NCBI RefSeq assembly: GCF_002939885.1
Contig: NZ_MDED01000001.1
Coordinates: 1 to 64,000 of the forward strand
DNA from: Xanthomonas cucurbitae
Lineage (GTDB): Bacteria > Pseudomonadota > Gammaproteobacteria > Xanthomonadales > Xanthomonadaceae
Reading direction: 5' to 3'
DNA length: 64,000 nt
This document shows, in pieces, positions 16,616 through 25,400 of the stretch. A program made the translations under genes and the position numbers. Within the stretch, counting starts at the first letter, position 1, and each line of letters begins with the position of its first letter. A model generated the notes under the pieces. The model made no database searches. It worked only from the letters and a program-made list of their open reading frames with translations, and was not told the DNA's origin.

Positions 16616-19549
16616 CTACCAATTCATGCGCAATACCAACGAGTAGCGGCGGTCGTTGACGAACGAGGAACGGGTATACAACCGGGTATCCACTTCGCCG
16701 CCCTCGTACGAGGTGGGGCCCATCAGCACCTTGGTCACGGTGTTGGTCAGGTTGTTGGCCTGTACGCCGAGCTGCAGATGCGCGTTGAAGCGGTAGAAGA
16801 ACGAGCCATCGAGCTGACCGTAGTCGTCTGCCCAGGTCGGCAGCCGGGTGGCCGCGTCGCTGGTGGTCAACAGGTAGCGCGAGCGCCAGTTATAGGCCAG
16901 GCGCAACGACAACGGACCCTTCTCGTAGATGCCGGCCAGGTTGTAGCTGCGCCGCGACAGACCTTCCAGCGGCAGCTCGACGCCGTCCACGGTGGTGCGG
17001 GTGTAGGGATCGATGGCGGTGTTGGCGCCGCCCTTGCTGTCGACAAAAGTGAAGTTGGCATTGACGCCGAACCCGCTCATCCAGCCCGGCAGTTCGTCGA
17101 AGAACTGCGTATAGCCCACTTCGGCGCCACGGATGATGCCTTCGTCGGTGTTGTAGGGCCGGGTCACCAGCCACTGCCGGTTGTCGTAGGTCTCGCTGCG
17201 GGTCTGGGTGGAGAAGTAATCCTTCACCTTCTTGTAGAACAACGTGGCGTACAGCATGTCGCTGGTGTCGAAGTACCACTCCAGTGCGGTATCGAACTGG
17301 TTGGCGGTCATCGGCTTGAGGTTGGGATTACCCGCCGTGCCGACGAAGTTGGTGGCGTTGCCGGCATCGTCGGTCTCCACGTTCAGCAGCACATAGGGCT
17401 GCAACTGGGTGTAGTCCGGACGCGCCATCGCCTTGGAGGCGGCAATACGCCACTGCAAGGTGTCGGTGAAGCGCAAGCGCATGTTCAGGCTCGGCAGCAC
17501 GTTGGTATAGCTACCCTGCGCGTTGTTGTCGAAGTACTGGCCGGTATACCGCGCCCGCAACTCCGGCGAGACGTTCAGACCGGACAGATCCTGGAACTGC
17601 CCAAACCCTTCGGCCTGGGTCTTGGTCTGCACGATGCGCACGCCCACATTGCCGTCCACCGGCACGCCCCAGGCCTCGTCGTTGCCAAAGTACAGCGCCG
17701 CGTAGGCGGCCTGGGTACGCTCGAACTGACGATTGGTGTCCTGCGGCTGGTAGGTGTCCGGTGCCCAGCCCCACCCACGCAGTGCGACGATCTGCTGCTG
17801 CAGCAGCTCCGATGCACGCCCGTAGTTCCTAACCAACCCGCTGTTGGGCACCACCAGGGTGGTCGGCACATTCACCCCACCGCGGAAGAAGTTGGAGAAG
17901 GTGAACTGCGAGGACTCGTCGGGCAGGAACTGCGACATGGTGGCCAGGCCGTTGGGACTGCCGGGAATGGCCGCCCAGTTGTCCGACAGCACGCCCCAGT
18001 TGTAGCCGGAGTTCTTGTTGATCTGGTTGCGGTCGGTGGCGCGCATGCCGAAGCGCGCAAAGCGCAGCCAGCTGCTGTCCTGGAAGGTGTATTCCAGGTC
18101 AACGCGGGTGGACAGCTGGCGCCCGCGGTTGTTGCCCAGGTGATCCATCGCTGCGGCCCAGAAATAATTGGACGGGTCCTGGGTGAAGCCCTGGTTGGCG
18201 ATCTGCACGCTCGGATACTTGCCCGACACGTCATAGGTCAGCCCGGGCAGATAGGTCGCGCTGAACACGGTGAAGTCCAGCTGGTCGTTTTCCGACTGCA
18301 CCAGTTGCACGTCGCCCTTGATCTGCAGATTGTCGTTGAAGTAATGGCTGAACCCCACCGACAGGTCCGAAGTGGTGGTCTGCTGATCCGAATAGCGGTT
18401 ATCGGTGTTGAAGCGCACGCCGTCGCCGGTCAGCTGGCCGCGCCAGGAGTTGGACACCGGCGAACCGCGCTGGAACACGCCATTCTGGTCGTACTGGAAG
18501 GTGGTGCCCGGCGCCGGGCTGATGCTGTTGTTGCTGTCGTTGAAGAACGCCGCGCGCTCCTGCCAGTTCATGTCGTACTGCGAACGCAGGTACTGCGCGT
18601 AGATCTCGGTCTGGTCGCTGGGCCGCCACTGGAAGGCAGCGGCAATGCCGTCGCGCTTGCGTTCGAAATCCAGCTGGCGCCAGTTGACCCCGCCCGGCAC
18701 GAACACTTCGCTGCGGCCGCTGCCCACCAGCACCGCCGCGTCGGTGCGGCGCACGTATGGCTCGACCTGGATGCCATCCGAGCGCGTCGCCAGTTCGGAA
18801 TGGGCGATATCGATCATGAAGCCCATTTCGCCGATACCGGTCTGCCAGCGATCGCTGAACAGGAACGACGCCGAAGGCTTGTACTTCTTGCTCATATCGC
18901 CGTAGTTGACGTCGACGTTGCCGCCGACGATGCGGCCCGGGTTGTCAAACGGCATGCGCGTGCGCAGGTTGACCGTGCCGCCCAGGCCGCCTTCGATGAT
19001 CTGCGCGGAAGGGTTCTTGTACACGTCCACGCCGGCCATCAGCTCGGCCGGCACGTCTTCAAAGCTCAGGCCGCGGCCGCTGGCGGCACTGAAGATGTCG
19101 CGCCCGTTGAGCTCGCCGCGCACCTGGGTCAGGCCGCGGATCATCACGCCACTGCCTTCGGCCGAGAAGTGATCCGGGTCGCTGCGCGCGGCGAAGTGAT
19201 CGATGGTCACGCCGCTGACGCGCTGCAGGGTTTCGGTGACGCTGCGGTCGGGCAGCGCGCCGATGTCTTCGGCACTGACCGAATCCACGATCTGCGCCGC
19301 ATCGCGCTTGATGACCTGCGACTTGATCAAGCTGGCGCGCACGCCACGCACTTCCACCGTGTCCAGGTCCACTGCTGTGCTGCCGGCCTTGCCCGAGGCG
19401 GCGTCCGGCGACGACGGCGCCTGTTGCGCATAGACCGGCGCGGCGAGCAGTAAACCGATGCTGACGGCCATGGCCGAGTGGCGCAAACGTGGGGTACGAC
19501 GCGCACGCACGCCCGTACCTGCCGAGGCATGGCTTGAAAACTTGTACAT
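16616..19549 (-). CDS. TonB-dependent outer-membrane receptor (xyloglucan locus, second copy)
   Basis: Predicted outer-membrane transporter, 977 residues. It has a signal peptide (SIGLLLAAPVYAQQ), a TonB-box-like LDTVEVRGVRASL, a plug domain (residues about 75-200, VMIRGLTQVRGELNGRDIF) and a barrel ending in a C-terminal aromatic residue (VLRMNW), as expected for outer-membrane assembly. It is clearly paralogous to the neighbouring receptor over plug and barrel but longer by about 70 residues, mostly in barrel loops, which suggests a different oligosaccharide preference. The start at ATG 19549 has GGGAGGG upstream. It is the first gene of the locus, 259 bp after the regulator's stop. Confidence 0.93.
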   Translation of the reverse strand: MYKFSSHASAGTGVRARRTPRLRHSAMAVSIGLLLAAPVYAQQAPSSPDAASGKAGSTAVDLDTVEVRGVRASLIKSQVIKRDAAQIVDSVSAEDIGALPDRSVTETLQRVSGVTIDHFAARSDPDHFSAEGSGVMIRGLTQVRGELNGRDIFSAASGRGLSFEDVPAELMAGVDVYKNPSAQIIEGGLGGTVNLRTRMPFDNPGRIVGGNVDVNYGDMSKKYKPSASFLFSDRWQTGIGEMGFMIDIAHSELATRSDGIQVEPYVRRTDAAVLVGSGRSEVFVPGGVNWRQLDFERKRDGIAAAFQWRPSDQTEIYAQYLRSQYDMNWQERAAFFNDSNNSISPAPGTTFQYDQNGVFQRGSPVSNSWRGQLTGDGVRFNTDNRYSDQQTTTSDLSVGFSHYFNDNLQIKGDVQLVQSENDQLDFTVFSATYLPGLTYDVSGKYPSVQIANQGFTQDPSNYFWAAAMDHLGNNRGRQLSTRVDLEYTFQDSSWLRFARFGMRATDRNQINKNSGYNWGVLSDNWAAIPGSPNGLATMSQFLPDESSQFTFSNFFRGGVNVPTTLVVPNSGLVRNYGRASELLQQQIVALRGWGWAPDTYQPQDTNRQFERTQAAYAALYFGNDEAWGVPVDGNVGVRIVQTKTQAEGFGQFQDLSGLNVSPELRARYTGQYFDNNAQGSYTNVLPSLNMRLRFTDTLQWRIAASKAMARPDYTQLQPYVLLNVETDDAGNATNFVGTAGNPNLKPMTANQFDTALEWYFDTSDMLYATLFYKKVKDYFSTQTRSETYDNRQWLVTRPYNTDEGIIRGAEVGYTQFFDELPGWMSGFGVNANFTFVDSKGGANTAIDPYTRTTVDGVELPLEGLSRRSYNLAGIYEKGPLSLRLAYNWRSRYLLTTSDAATRLPTWADDYGQLDGSFFYRFNAHLQLGVQANNLTNTVTKVLMGPTSYEGGEVDTRLYTRSSFVNDRRYSLVLRMNW

Positions 19550-19724
19550 CTGAATCCCTCCCAGGACGCGAGACGACTGAAGACTGGTTGTCGCGGCGCA
19601 ACACGCCCCGCGTGATCGTGCGGAGACGGACGCTGGCGCCGGCTCCACGTTGTTGCTACATGGCGGCTAGACCGCCGATCACTTGCCCGACTTCACGTAC
19701 GCTTCAGCATGGGATCTGGCGCAC

Positions 19725-19731
19725 AGATATA
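19725..19731 (-). promoter_or_regulatory. possible -10 box for receptor 2
   Basis: TATATCT on the minus strand, 20 nt downstream of the shared motif at 19752-19765. The receptor 1 promoter has TATGCT 21 nt from its motif, and both are preceded by a CGCGCC stretch. This gives a predicted leader of about 170 nt. It is inferred from spacing only. Confidence 0.4.
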
Positions 19732-19751
19732 GGCGCGTGCGCCACCGCCAA

Positions 19752-19765
19752 CCAATGAAAATTTC
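19752..19765 (-). promoter_or_regulatory. shared motif site 2 (upstream of receptor 2)
   Basis: In gene orientation it reads GAAATTTTCATTGG, differing from site 1 at only two positions. It is 202 bp upstream of the receptor start and four bases from a perfect palindrome at 19769-19782. Being AT-rich in strongly GC-rich DNA and shared by three promoters of linked function, it is a good candidate for the site of the adjacent LysR-type regulator. Confidence 0.5.
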
Positions 19766-19768
19766 ACA

Positions 19769-19782
19769 GGGTGATATCACCC
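19769..19782. promoter_or_regulatory. perfect 14-bp palindrome GGGTGATATCACCC
   Basis: A fully symmetric 14-bp dyad lies in the gap between the regulator's 3' end and the receptor 2 gene, just upstream of the shared motif. It could be a second regulator site or part of the same operator. I do not see it at the other two motif sites. Confidence 0.4.
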
Positions 19783-19808
19783 CACAGAATACCAATGGAA
19801 GAGCTTGC

Positions 19809-20780
19809 TCAGCCAAGGGATTCCGGCCCGCGCAGACCTGGGTATAACCGGCGCGCCGTGGTGCGCAGCGCCTGCAGGATGCGTTCGGCGCCCGGAGGCA
19901 GCACGTAATCGCGCCGCCGGATGATGCCGAACGACTCCATCCGCACCCCCAGTTCAATCGGCAGCACCGTCAGCAGCTTGGCCTGGATCAGTGGCGCCAC
20001 CGACTCCACCGGCAAGGCGGTCAGCATGTCGGTGCCGCGCAGCAGGGTCGAGGTGACCGGCAGGGACGAGGTTTCGATGGCATTGGTCGGCGTCTGCACG
20101 CCGTGCTCCATGAACATCGAGTCCAGCCGCGCGCGCAGCACGCTGTCGGCCGGCGGCAGGATCCAGCCATGTCGCACCAGGTCCGCATGCTGCAGGCCGG
20201 CGCGGCTGGCCAGCGGGTGGCCGGCGCGGGCGATCACCGAATGCGGCTCGTCGGCCAGCGGCTCGAACTCCAGCTCGCCCACCCCTTCCGGCCCCAGGAT
20301 GCGGCCAATCACGATATCGAGCTGGCCATCCAGCAACTTGGCCACCAGCGGACGGCTGTAGTCCATCTCCACCCGCACCAGGATGTCCGGAAACTCGCGT
20401 TTGACCTCGGCAATGGCCTGCGGCACCAGGTTGGTGCCCGGGTTGACCACGGTGCCGATCGAGGCCTGCCCCATCCGCCCGGCACGCAGGGCGGCAATTT
20501 CTTCCTGCGCGCGGCCGATCTCCGACATGGCCGCGCGGGCGCGCCGGATCAGCACATGCCCATACCAGGTCGGCTCGACACCGCGCGCGTGCCGTTCGAA
20601 TAGTTTCACCCCCAGCATGTCTTCCATTTCGGCCAGCAGCTTGGAAGCGGCCGGCTGGGTCATGCTGGCGGCCTCGGCCGCACGCAGCACCGAGCGTTGT
20701 TCATGCAGATGCAGCAGCAGCAACAGTTGGCGTGTCTTGAGCCGGGCGGCGTTGAACCAGGGAGTCGCGGAATTTGCCAT
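19809..20780 (-). CDS. LysR-type transcriptional regulator (GbpR-like)
   Basis: DNA-binding regulator of 323 residues: winged helix-turn-helix at about residues 15-75 (VLRAAEAASMTQPAASKLL) and a LysR substrate-binding domain from about residue 105. It resembles the GbpR group, LysR proteins tied to galactose-binding proteins and galactose use, and it sits between the xyloglucan receptors and a divergent galactonate operon. It probably responds to galactose or a galactonate-pathway intermediate. The 415-bp divergent gap to dgoA and a motif at 20827-20840 support autoregulation and control of dgo. Ligand and target genes are inferred from context. Confidence 0.85.
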   Translation of the reverse strand: MANSATPWFNAARLKTRQLLLLLHLHEQRSVLRAAEAASMTQPAASKLLAEMEDMLGVKLFERHARGVEPTWYGHVLIRRARAAMSEIGRAQEEIAALRAGRMGQASIGTVVNPGTNLVPQAIAEVKREFPDILVRVEMDYSRPLVAKLLDGQLDIVIGRILGPEGVGELEFEPLADEPHSVIARAGHPLASRAGLQHADLVRHGWILPPADSVLRARLDSMFMEHGVQTPTNAIETSSLPVTSTLLRGTDMLTALPVESVAPLIQAKLLTVLPIELGVRMESFGIIRRRDYVLPPGAERILQALRTTARRLYPGLRGPESLG

Positions 20781-21195
20781 GGGATGCGATTACGGCCGTG
20801 TATTCATCGAGGGAATAGAATATGCCGAAAATTTCATTTGCCGCACATATCTCACCGCGCGAGGCTAGCGCTCGCCGCAGCAGGAGCCCCCTACCTCCCG
20901 GGCGCGGCCAGAACAGACGTGACCCGCCTCGACCAAGCGGCAACACGCATGCCATGACCGTGGAGGTGGACGACGATGACCGCAACTTGCCGGCCACTTG
21001 CACGCCGTAGCAGCCGGCATGCGCTTGCCGCGCCTGGTCGTGTGCGCGTTGGCGCAGCGCCTCCCCGCATTGCGTTTTTGACACCGGATTGCGCATTGGC
21101 GGCAATCTTCTGCCCGCGCAGTCGCGCACGCTCCTCAAACGTTGTCGGCCGCTCGGCCGCCAACGGCCGCTTTCCGCTCTACCGCGAGTAACCGC
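20781..21195. other. divergent promoter region between LysR gene and dgoA
   Basis: No gene seen in 415 bp. The regulator-proximal part is AT-rich (20810-20850) and holds the shared motif. An octamer GCTAGCGC at 20864-20871 also occurs in gene orientation in the receptor 1 promoter (16425-16432) and is part of an imperfect dyad (20859-20875). The remainder is GC-rich and featureless to my reading. Confidence 0.5.
20827..20840 (+). promoter_or_regulatory. shared motif site 3 (LysR/dgo divergent region)
   Basis: Reads GAAAATTTCATTTG on the plus strand, fitting GAAWWTTTCATTKG. It is 46 bp upstream of the LysR start and about 355 bp upstream of dgoA. Its orientation toward the dgo genes equals that of the other two sites toward the receptor genes. 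Confidence 0.5.
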
Positions 21196-21828
21196 ATGAC
21201 CTCAGACACCACCGCCAGCCTGTTCGCCCTGCCGCTGATCGCCATCCTGCGTGGCATCACCCCGGAAGAGACGCCCGACCATGTCGGCGCGCTGATCGAC
21301 GCCGGCTTCGATGCGATCGAGATCCCGCTCAATTCGCCGCGCTGGGAGCAGAGCATTGCACTGGCCCAGCAGACCTATGGCGAGCGCGCCTGGATCGGTG
21401 CCGGCACCGTGCTGCGCAACGACGACGTGGACACCCTGGCCGAGATCGGTGCGCGCTTCATCGTCACCCCGAATACGCGCCCCAGCCTGATCCGCCATGC
21501 AGTGGCGCGCGGCCTGACCGTGGTGGCCGGCTTTGCCACCGCCAGCGAGGCATTCGACGCCATCGATGCCGGCGCAACGATCCTGAAACTGTTCCCGGCG
21601 GCGACTTATGGCGCGGCGCATGTGCGCGCGCTGCGCTCGGTGCTGCCCCCCCACATCCCGGTCTACGTGGTCGGCGGCGTCAGCCCGCAGACCCTGGCCG
21701 GTTTCATCGCCCAGGGCGCCGCTGGCGCCGGTATCGGCGGCGAACTGTACAAACCCGGCCAATCCCTCGAAACAACCCAGACGCATGCACGCGCGTTCGT
21801 GCAGGCCTACCAGGAACTGCAAGGATGA
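21196..21828 (+). CDS. dgoA: 2-dehydro-3-deoxy-6-phosphogalactonate aldolase
   Basis: Splits 2-keto-3-deoxy-6-phosphogalactonate into pyruvate and glyceraldehyde 3-phosphate, the last step of the De Ley-Doudoroff route. The 210-residue class I aldolase has the KDPG-family blocks: catalytic Glu in [20 protein letters not shown], and Schiff-base Lys in [19 protein letters not shown] precedes the phosphate loop. The S/N pattern after EIPL and the neighbouring dgoD and dgoK favour the galacto rather than gluco enzyme. It is the first gene of a tightly packed operon; its stop overlaps the dgoD start. The ribosome site is weak. Confidence 0.92.
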   Translation: MTSDTTASLFALPLIAILRGITPEETPDHVGALIDAGFDAIEIPLNSPRWEQSIALAQQTYGERAWIGAGTVLRNDDVDTLAEIGARFIVTPNTRPSLIRHAVARGLTVVAGFATASEAFDAIDAGATILKLFPAATYGAAHVRALRSVLPPHIPVYVVGGVSPQTLAGFIAQGAAGAGIGGELYKPGQSLETTQTHARAFVQAYQELQG

Positions 21829-22973
21829 AGATCACCCGCCTCACCACCTACCACGCCGCACCGCGCTGGCTGTTCCTCAAGGTCGAGACCGACGAAGGCA
21901 TCACCGGTTGGGGCGAGCCGGTCATCGAAGGCCGCGCGCGCAGCGTGGAAGCGGCCGTGCACGAACTGGCCGGCTACATCGTCGGCAAGGACCCGGCGCG
22001 TATCAACGACCTGTGGCAGACCATGTACCGCGCCGGTTTCTATCGCGGCGGTGCCATCCTGATGAGCGCCATCGCCGGCATCGACCAGGCGCTGTGGGAC
22101 ATCAAGGGCAAGGCGCTGGGCGTGCCGGTGTACGAGCTGCTGGGCGGGCTGGTACGCGATCGCATGAAGACCTACCGCTGGGTCGGCGGCGACCGCCCCG
22201 GGGCCATCATCCAGCAGATCACCGACTACCGTGCGTTGGGCTTTGACACCTTCAAGTTCAACGGCACCGAGGAAATGAAGCTGATCGACAGCGCGCGCGC
22301 GGTCGATGCGGCGGTGGTCAAGGTGGCCGAGATCCGCGAAACCTTCGGCAACGCCATCGATTTCGGCATCGACTTCCATGGCCGCGTCGGCGCGCCGATG
22401 GCCAAGGCACTGCTGCGCGAGCTCGAACCGTTCAAGCCCTTGTTCGTCGAAGAACCGGTGCTGGCCGAACAAGCCGAGTACTACCCGCGCCTGGCCGCAA
22501 GCACCTCGATTCCGTTGGCGGCCGGCGAGCGCATGTTCTCGCGCTTCGAGTTCAAGAACGTGCTGTGCGCCGGTGGCATCGGCATGGTGCAGCCGGATCT
22601 CTCGCATGCTGGCGGCATCACCGAATGCGTCAAGATCGCCGCGATGGCCGAAGCCTACGATGTCGGCTTCGCCCCGCACTGCCCGCTCGGCCCGATTGCC
22701 TTGGCCGCCTGCCTGCACGTGGACTTCGTCTCGCACAACGCGGTGCTGCAGGAACAGAGCATCGGCATCCACTACAACGAAGGCGCCGACCTGCTCGATT
22801 ACGTCCTCAACAAAGACGATTTTCAGTGTATCGATGGCAGCATCGCCGCGTTGCCCAAGCCCGGGCTGGGTGTGGAGATCGACGAAGCCATGCTCAAGCG
22901 CGCCAACGAAACTCCGCCGGACTGGCGTAACCCGGTGTGGCGCCACAGCGATGGCAGTATCGCCGAATGGTGA
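21825..22973 (+). CDS. dgoD: D-galactonate dehydratase
   Basis: Dehydrates D-galactonate to 2-keto-3-deoxy-D-galactonate. The 382-residue member of the mandelate-racemase branch of the enolase superfamily shows the metal-ligand positions [20 protein letters not shown] and AAGERMFSR, and the catalytic His in [14 protein letters not shown]. The length equals that of E. coli DgoD (382). It begins with a 4-bp ATGA overlap with dgoA, implying translational coupling. Assignment as galactonate dehydratase rather than another sugar-acid dehydratase rests on strong motif similarity plus the operon. Confidence 0.94.
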   Translation: MKITRLTTYHAAPRWLFLKVETDEGITGWGEPVIEGRARSVEAAVHELAGYIVGKDPARINDLWQTMYRAGFYRGGAILMSAIAGIDQALWDIKGKALGVPVYELLGGLVRDRMKTYRWVGGDRPGAIIQQITDYRALGFDTFKFNGTEEMKLIDSARAVDAAVVKVAEIRETFGNAIDFGIDFHGRVGAPMAKALLRELEPFKPLFVEEPVLAEQAEYYPRLAASTSIPLAAGERMFSRFEFKNVLCAGGIGMVQPDLSHAGGITECVKIAAMAEAYDVGFAPHCPLGPIALAACLHVDFVSHNAVLQEQSIGIHYNEGADLLDYVLNKDDFQCIDGSIAALPKPGLGVEIDEAMLKRANETPPDWRNPVWRHSDGSIAEW

Positions 22974-23878
22974 GCATGCCCGAACACACCGCCGTGCTGG
23001 CGCTCGACAGCCGCTGCACGCACGGCGAAGGCGTGCTGTGGTGCGAGCAGCGCCAGGCGCTGTACTGGGTCGACATCAGCGAGAAGCGCCTGTGGCGGCA
23101 TCATCCGGCCACGGCGCAATCGCGCTACTGGACGCTGCCCGATCGCCCCGGATGCCTGGGCCTGATGGACGATGGCCGCGTGCTGGTCGCGCTGGCCAAG
23201 GCGATTGGCGTGGTCGATCCGGACAACACCGACGCCGACGCGCTGCCGTTCGAAACGCTGGCCGACTTCGAAACCGGCAACCCGCACACGCGCAGCAACG
23301 ATGGCCGCGTCGATCGGCACGGCAATCTGGTGTTCGGCACCATGGACGAACACGCCACCAAGGCCGCACGCGGCGCGCTGTATCAGTTCTCGCTGGCGCA
23401 TGGCTTGCGTGCGTTGCCGCTGCCGGGCGTGTCGATCCCCAACTCGATCTGCTTCAGCCTGGACGGCCGCACCCTGTACTACTGCGACTCGGTACGCCCG
23501 CAGATCCTGTGCTGCGATTACGATCCGGAGACCGCGCAGACCAGCAACACGCGGGTGTTCACCACCCTGGATCGTGACGACGCCGAACCGGACGGCTCCA
23601 TCATCGACAGCCAGGGCCACCTGTGGAATGCGCAATGGCGCGCCTCGCGCGTGGTGCGCTATCGCCCCGATGGCAGCGTGGAGCGCATCGTGCAGCTGCC
23701 GGTCAAGCACCCCACCTGCAGCGCCTTCGGCGGCGCGGCACTGGATCGCCTGTACGTGATTTCCTCGCGTCTGGACCAGAGCGCCGAAGAACTCGCCCGC
23801 ATGCCCGACGCCGGCAGCCTGTTCGTCTGCGATCTCGCCATCGCCGGCCTGCCCGAAAGCCGGGTGGCCAGCGCATGA
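22967..23878 (+). CDS. SMP-30/gluconolactonase-family lactonase (probable galactonolactonase)
   Basis: Six-bladed propeller of the SMP-30/regucalcin family, 303 residues, metal-dependent sugar lactonase. Motifs: CTHGEGVLW (metal-ligand Glu near residue 20), [16 protein letters not shown] (Asn and Asp region) and [18 protein letters not shown]. Context suggests it opens D-galactono-1,4-lactone made by galactose dehydrogenase, supplying dgoD; other family members act on arabino- or gluconolactone, so substrate is inferred. The start overlaps the dgoD stop (ATG 22967) or lies 3 nt after it (ATG 22976); the choice is not decided by a ribosome site. Confidence 0.86.
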   Translation: MVSMPEHTAVLALDSRCTHGEGVLWCEQRQALYWVDISEKRLWRHHPATAQSRYWTLPDRPGCLGLMDDGRVLVALAKAIGVVDPDNTDADALPFETLADFETGNPHTRSNDGRVDRHGNLVFGTMDEHATKAARGALYQFSLAHGLRALPLPGVSIPNSICFSLDGRTLYYCDSVRPQILCCDYDPETAQTSNTRVFTTLDRDDAEPDGSIIDSQGHLWNAQWRASRVVRYRPDGSVERIVQLPVKHPTCSAFGGAALDRLYVISSRLDQSAEELARMPDAGSLFVCDLAIAGLPESRVASA

Positions 23879-24753
23879 TCGCCGTCGACTGGGGCACCAG
23901 CAGCCTGCGCGCCTACCTGCTCGACGCCAGCGGCGCCGTGCTCGACCAACGTCGCAGCAGCGACGGCATCCTGGCCTGCCAGGGCCGCTTTGCCGACGTG
24001 CTGAGCGCATTGATCGACGGCTGGGACGGCCCGGTACTGCTCTCGGGCATGATAGGCAGCCGCAATGGCTGGGTCGAACAGGCCTACCTGCCCTGCCCCA
24101 CCGACACCGCTGCGCTGGCAGCGGCCATGCGCCGCTACCAGGACCTGCTGCCCGGCCGCACGCTGTGGTTCGTGCCCGGCGTCAGCACCGGCGAGCGGCG
24201 CGGCGTGCCCGACGTGATGCGTGGCGAGGAAACCCAGCTGGTCGGCCTGCTCGCCAGCCTGGGCCAGGGGGAGCATGTGGCCTGCCTGCCGGGCACGCAC
24301 AGCAAATGGGCCACGCTCGGCAATGGCCGGCTGACCGACTTCGCCACCGTCATGACCGGCGAGCTGTACGCGGTGCTGTGCCAGCACAGCATCCTCGGCA
24401 AGCTGATCCCCGACCCCCACGCCGAACTCGACGAGCGCGCGTTCCTGCTCGGTATCGCGCGCAGCGCCGAACCGGGCGGGCTCAGCCATCACCTGTTCGG
24501 CACCCGTACGCTGGGCCTGTTCGACCGCCTGGACGCGCAGGCGCTGCCCTCGTACCTGTCCGGCCTGTTGATCGGCCACGAACTGCGCGAGCACCGCGGC
24601 ACGCACGCCACCGTGCATCTGGTCGGCAGCCCCGCGCTGGCGCAGCGCTACGCGCTGGCGTTGACGCATCTGGGTGTCCAGACCCAGCACCACCCGGAGG
24701 ACTTGGCCGCCGCCGGCCTGTACGCCCTGGCCCAGCAACGCGCTTTGGCCTGA
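23875..24753 (+). CDS. dgoK: 2-dehydro-3-deoxygalactonokinase
   Basis: Phosphorylates 2-keto-3-deoxygalactonate at C6 for the DgoA aldolase. The 292-residue product matches the DgoK family: N-terminal phosphate loop [37 protein letters not shown] and CLPGTHSKWA, with VHLVGSPALAQRYA near the C terminus. It starts with a 4-bp ATGA overlap with the lactonase gene and ends the operon. A repeat-type hairpin follows about 25 bp later. No galactose dehydrogenase gene, needed for the first step, is found here. Confidence 0.94.
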   Translation: MIAVDWGTSSLRAYLLDASGAVLDQRRSSDGILACQGRFADVLSALIDGWDGPVLLSGMIGSRNGWVEQAYLPCPTDTAALAAAMRRYQDLLPGRTLWFVPGVSTGERRGVPDVMRGEETQLVGLLASLGQGEHVACLPGTHSKWATLGNGRLTDFATVMTGELYAVLCQHSILGKLIPDPHAELDERAFLLGIARSAEPGGLSHHLFGTRTLGLFDRLDAQALPSYLSGLLIGHELREHRGTHATVHLVGSPALAQRYALALTHLGVQTQHHPEDLAAAGLYALAQQRALA

Positions 24754-24779
24754 ATTCTGGGTGCAGACAGGACAAAAAG

Positions 24780-24817
24780 CCCCTCTCCCCCCGGGAGAGG
24801 GGTTGGGGTGAGGGTAC
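24780..24817. repeat. CCCCTCTCCC-type hairpin repeat, copy 1
   Basis: A 10-bp stem CCCCTCTCCC with GGGAGAGGGG and 3-nt loop is followed by TTGGGGTGAGGGTA. A near-identical element lies at 62957-62993 and ends the same way. This is an intergenic repeat family known in xanthomonads, here between dgoK and fdxA; it may act as a transcript end. Confidence 0.75.
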
Positions 24818-24970
24818 GGCGGAAGGCAGCCATCTCACCAGGCAAGGCGTTCGTGCAGGCAAAACTTGCAGCGCGCGCAGCAAAACAGCCAGCTCCACGC
24901 AACAGCGCAGCAACCTCACACCCGCCACCAGACTGCTTTAGAATTGACAGGCTAAACGCCGGATTCCGCC

Positions 24971-25294
24971 ATGCCTTTTGTTGTCACCGAAAACTGCATC
25001 AAGTGCAAATACACCGACTGCGTCGAAGTCTGCCCGGTGGATTGCTTCCACGTTGGCCCGAACTTTCTGGTCATCGACCCGGACGAGTGCATCGATTGCA
25101 CCTTGTGCGAACCGGAATGCCCGGCCAATGCGATCTACCCGGAAGACGACGTGCCGGCTGGCCAGGAAGGCTTCGTTGCGCTCAACGCCGAGCTAGCCAA
25201 GGCCTGGCCGGTGCTGACCGTGCGCCAGGAACCGCTGCCCGATGCCGCCGAATGGGACGGCAAGCCGAACAAGCTGCCGCTGCTGCAACGCTGA
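24971..25294 (+). CDS. fdxA: 7Fe-8S ferredoxin
   Basis: Small soluble electron carrier, 107 residues. Cysteines at 9, 12, 17, 21 and 25 and then 40, 43, 46 and 50 reproduce, with an offset of one, the pattern of Azotobacter ferredoxin I, which binds one [3Fe-4S] and one [4Fe-4S] cluster. The C-terminal acidic tail and DGKPNK are typical. It stands alone, with a hairpin terminator 55 bp downstream. The redox partner is not evident from context. Confidence 0.93.
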   Translation: MPFVVTENCIKCKYTDCVEVCPVDCFHVGPNFLVIDPDECIDCTLCEPECPANAIYPEDDVPAGQEGFVALNAELAKAWPVLTVRQEPLPDAAEWDGKPNKLPLLQR

Positions 25295-25346
25295 GGCCGC
25301 CTTCGGCGAGCGCACCCCGCCAGCCCCTCACCGCGAGCACTGCAAA

Positions 25347-25376
25347 ACAAAACGGGCGCCTCAGGCGCCCGTTTCG
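25347..25376. terminator. bidirectional terminator between fdxA and the BamC-like gene
   Basis: A perfect 9-bp stem, ACGGGCGCC and GGCGCCCGT, with a 3-nt loop lies between the convergent genes. On the plus strand it is followed by a short TTTC; on the minus strand it is followed by TTTTGTTTT, so it best terminates the minus-strand lipoprotein gene but probably serves both. Confidence 0.75.
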
Positions 25377-25400
25377 CTATCCGGCCATGCTGACAACCAC

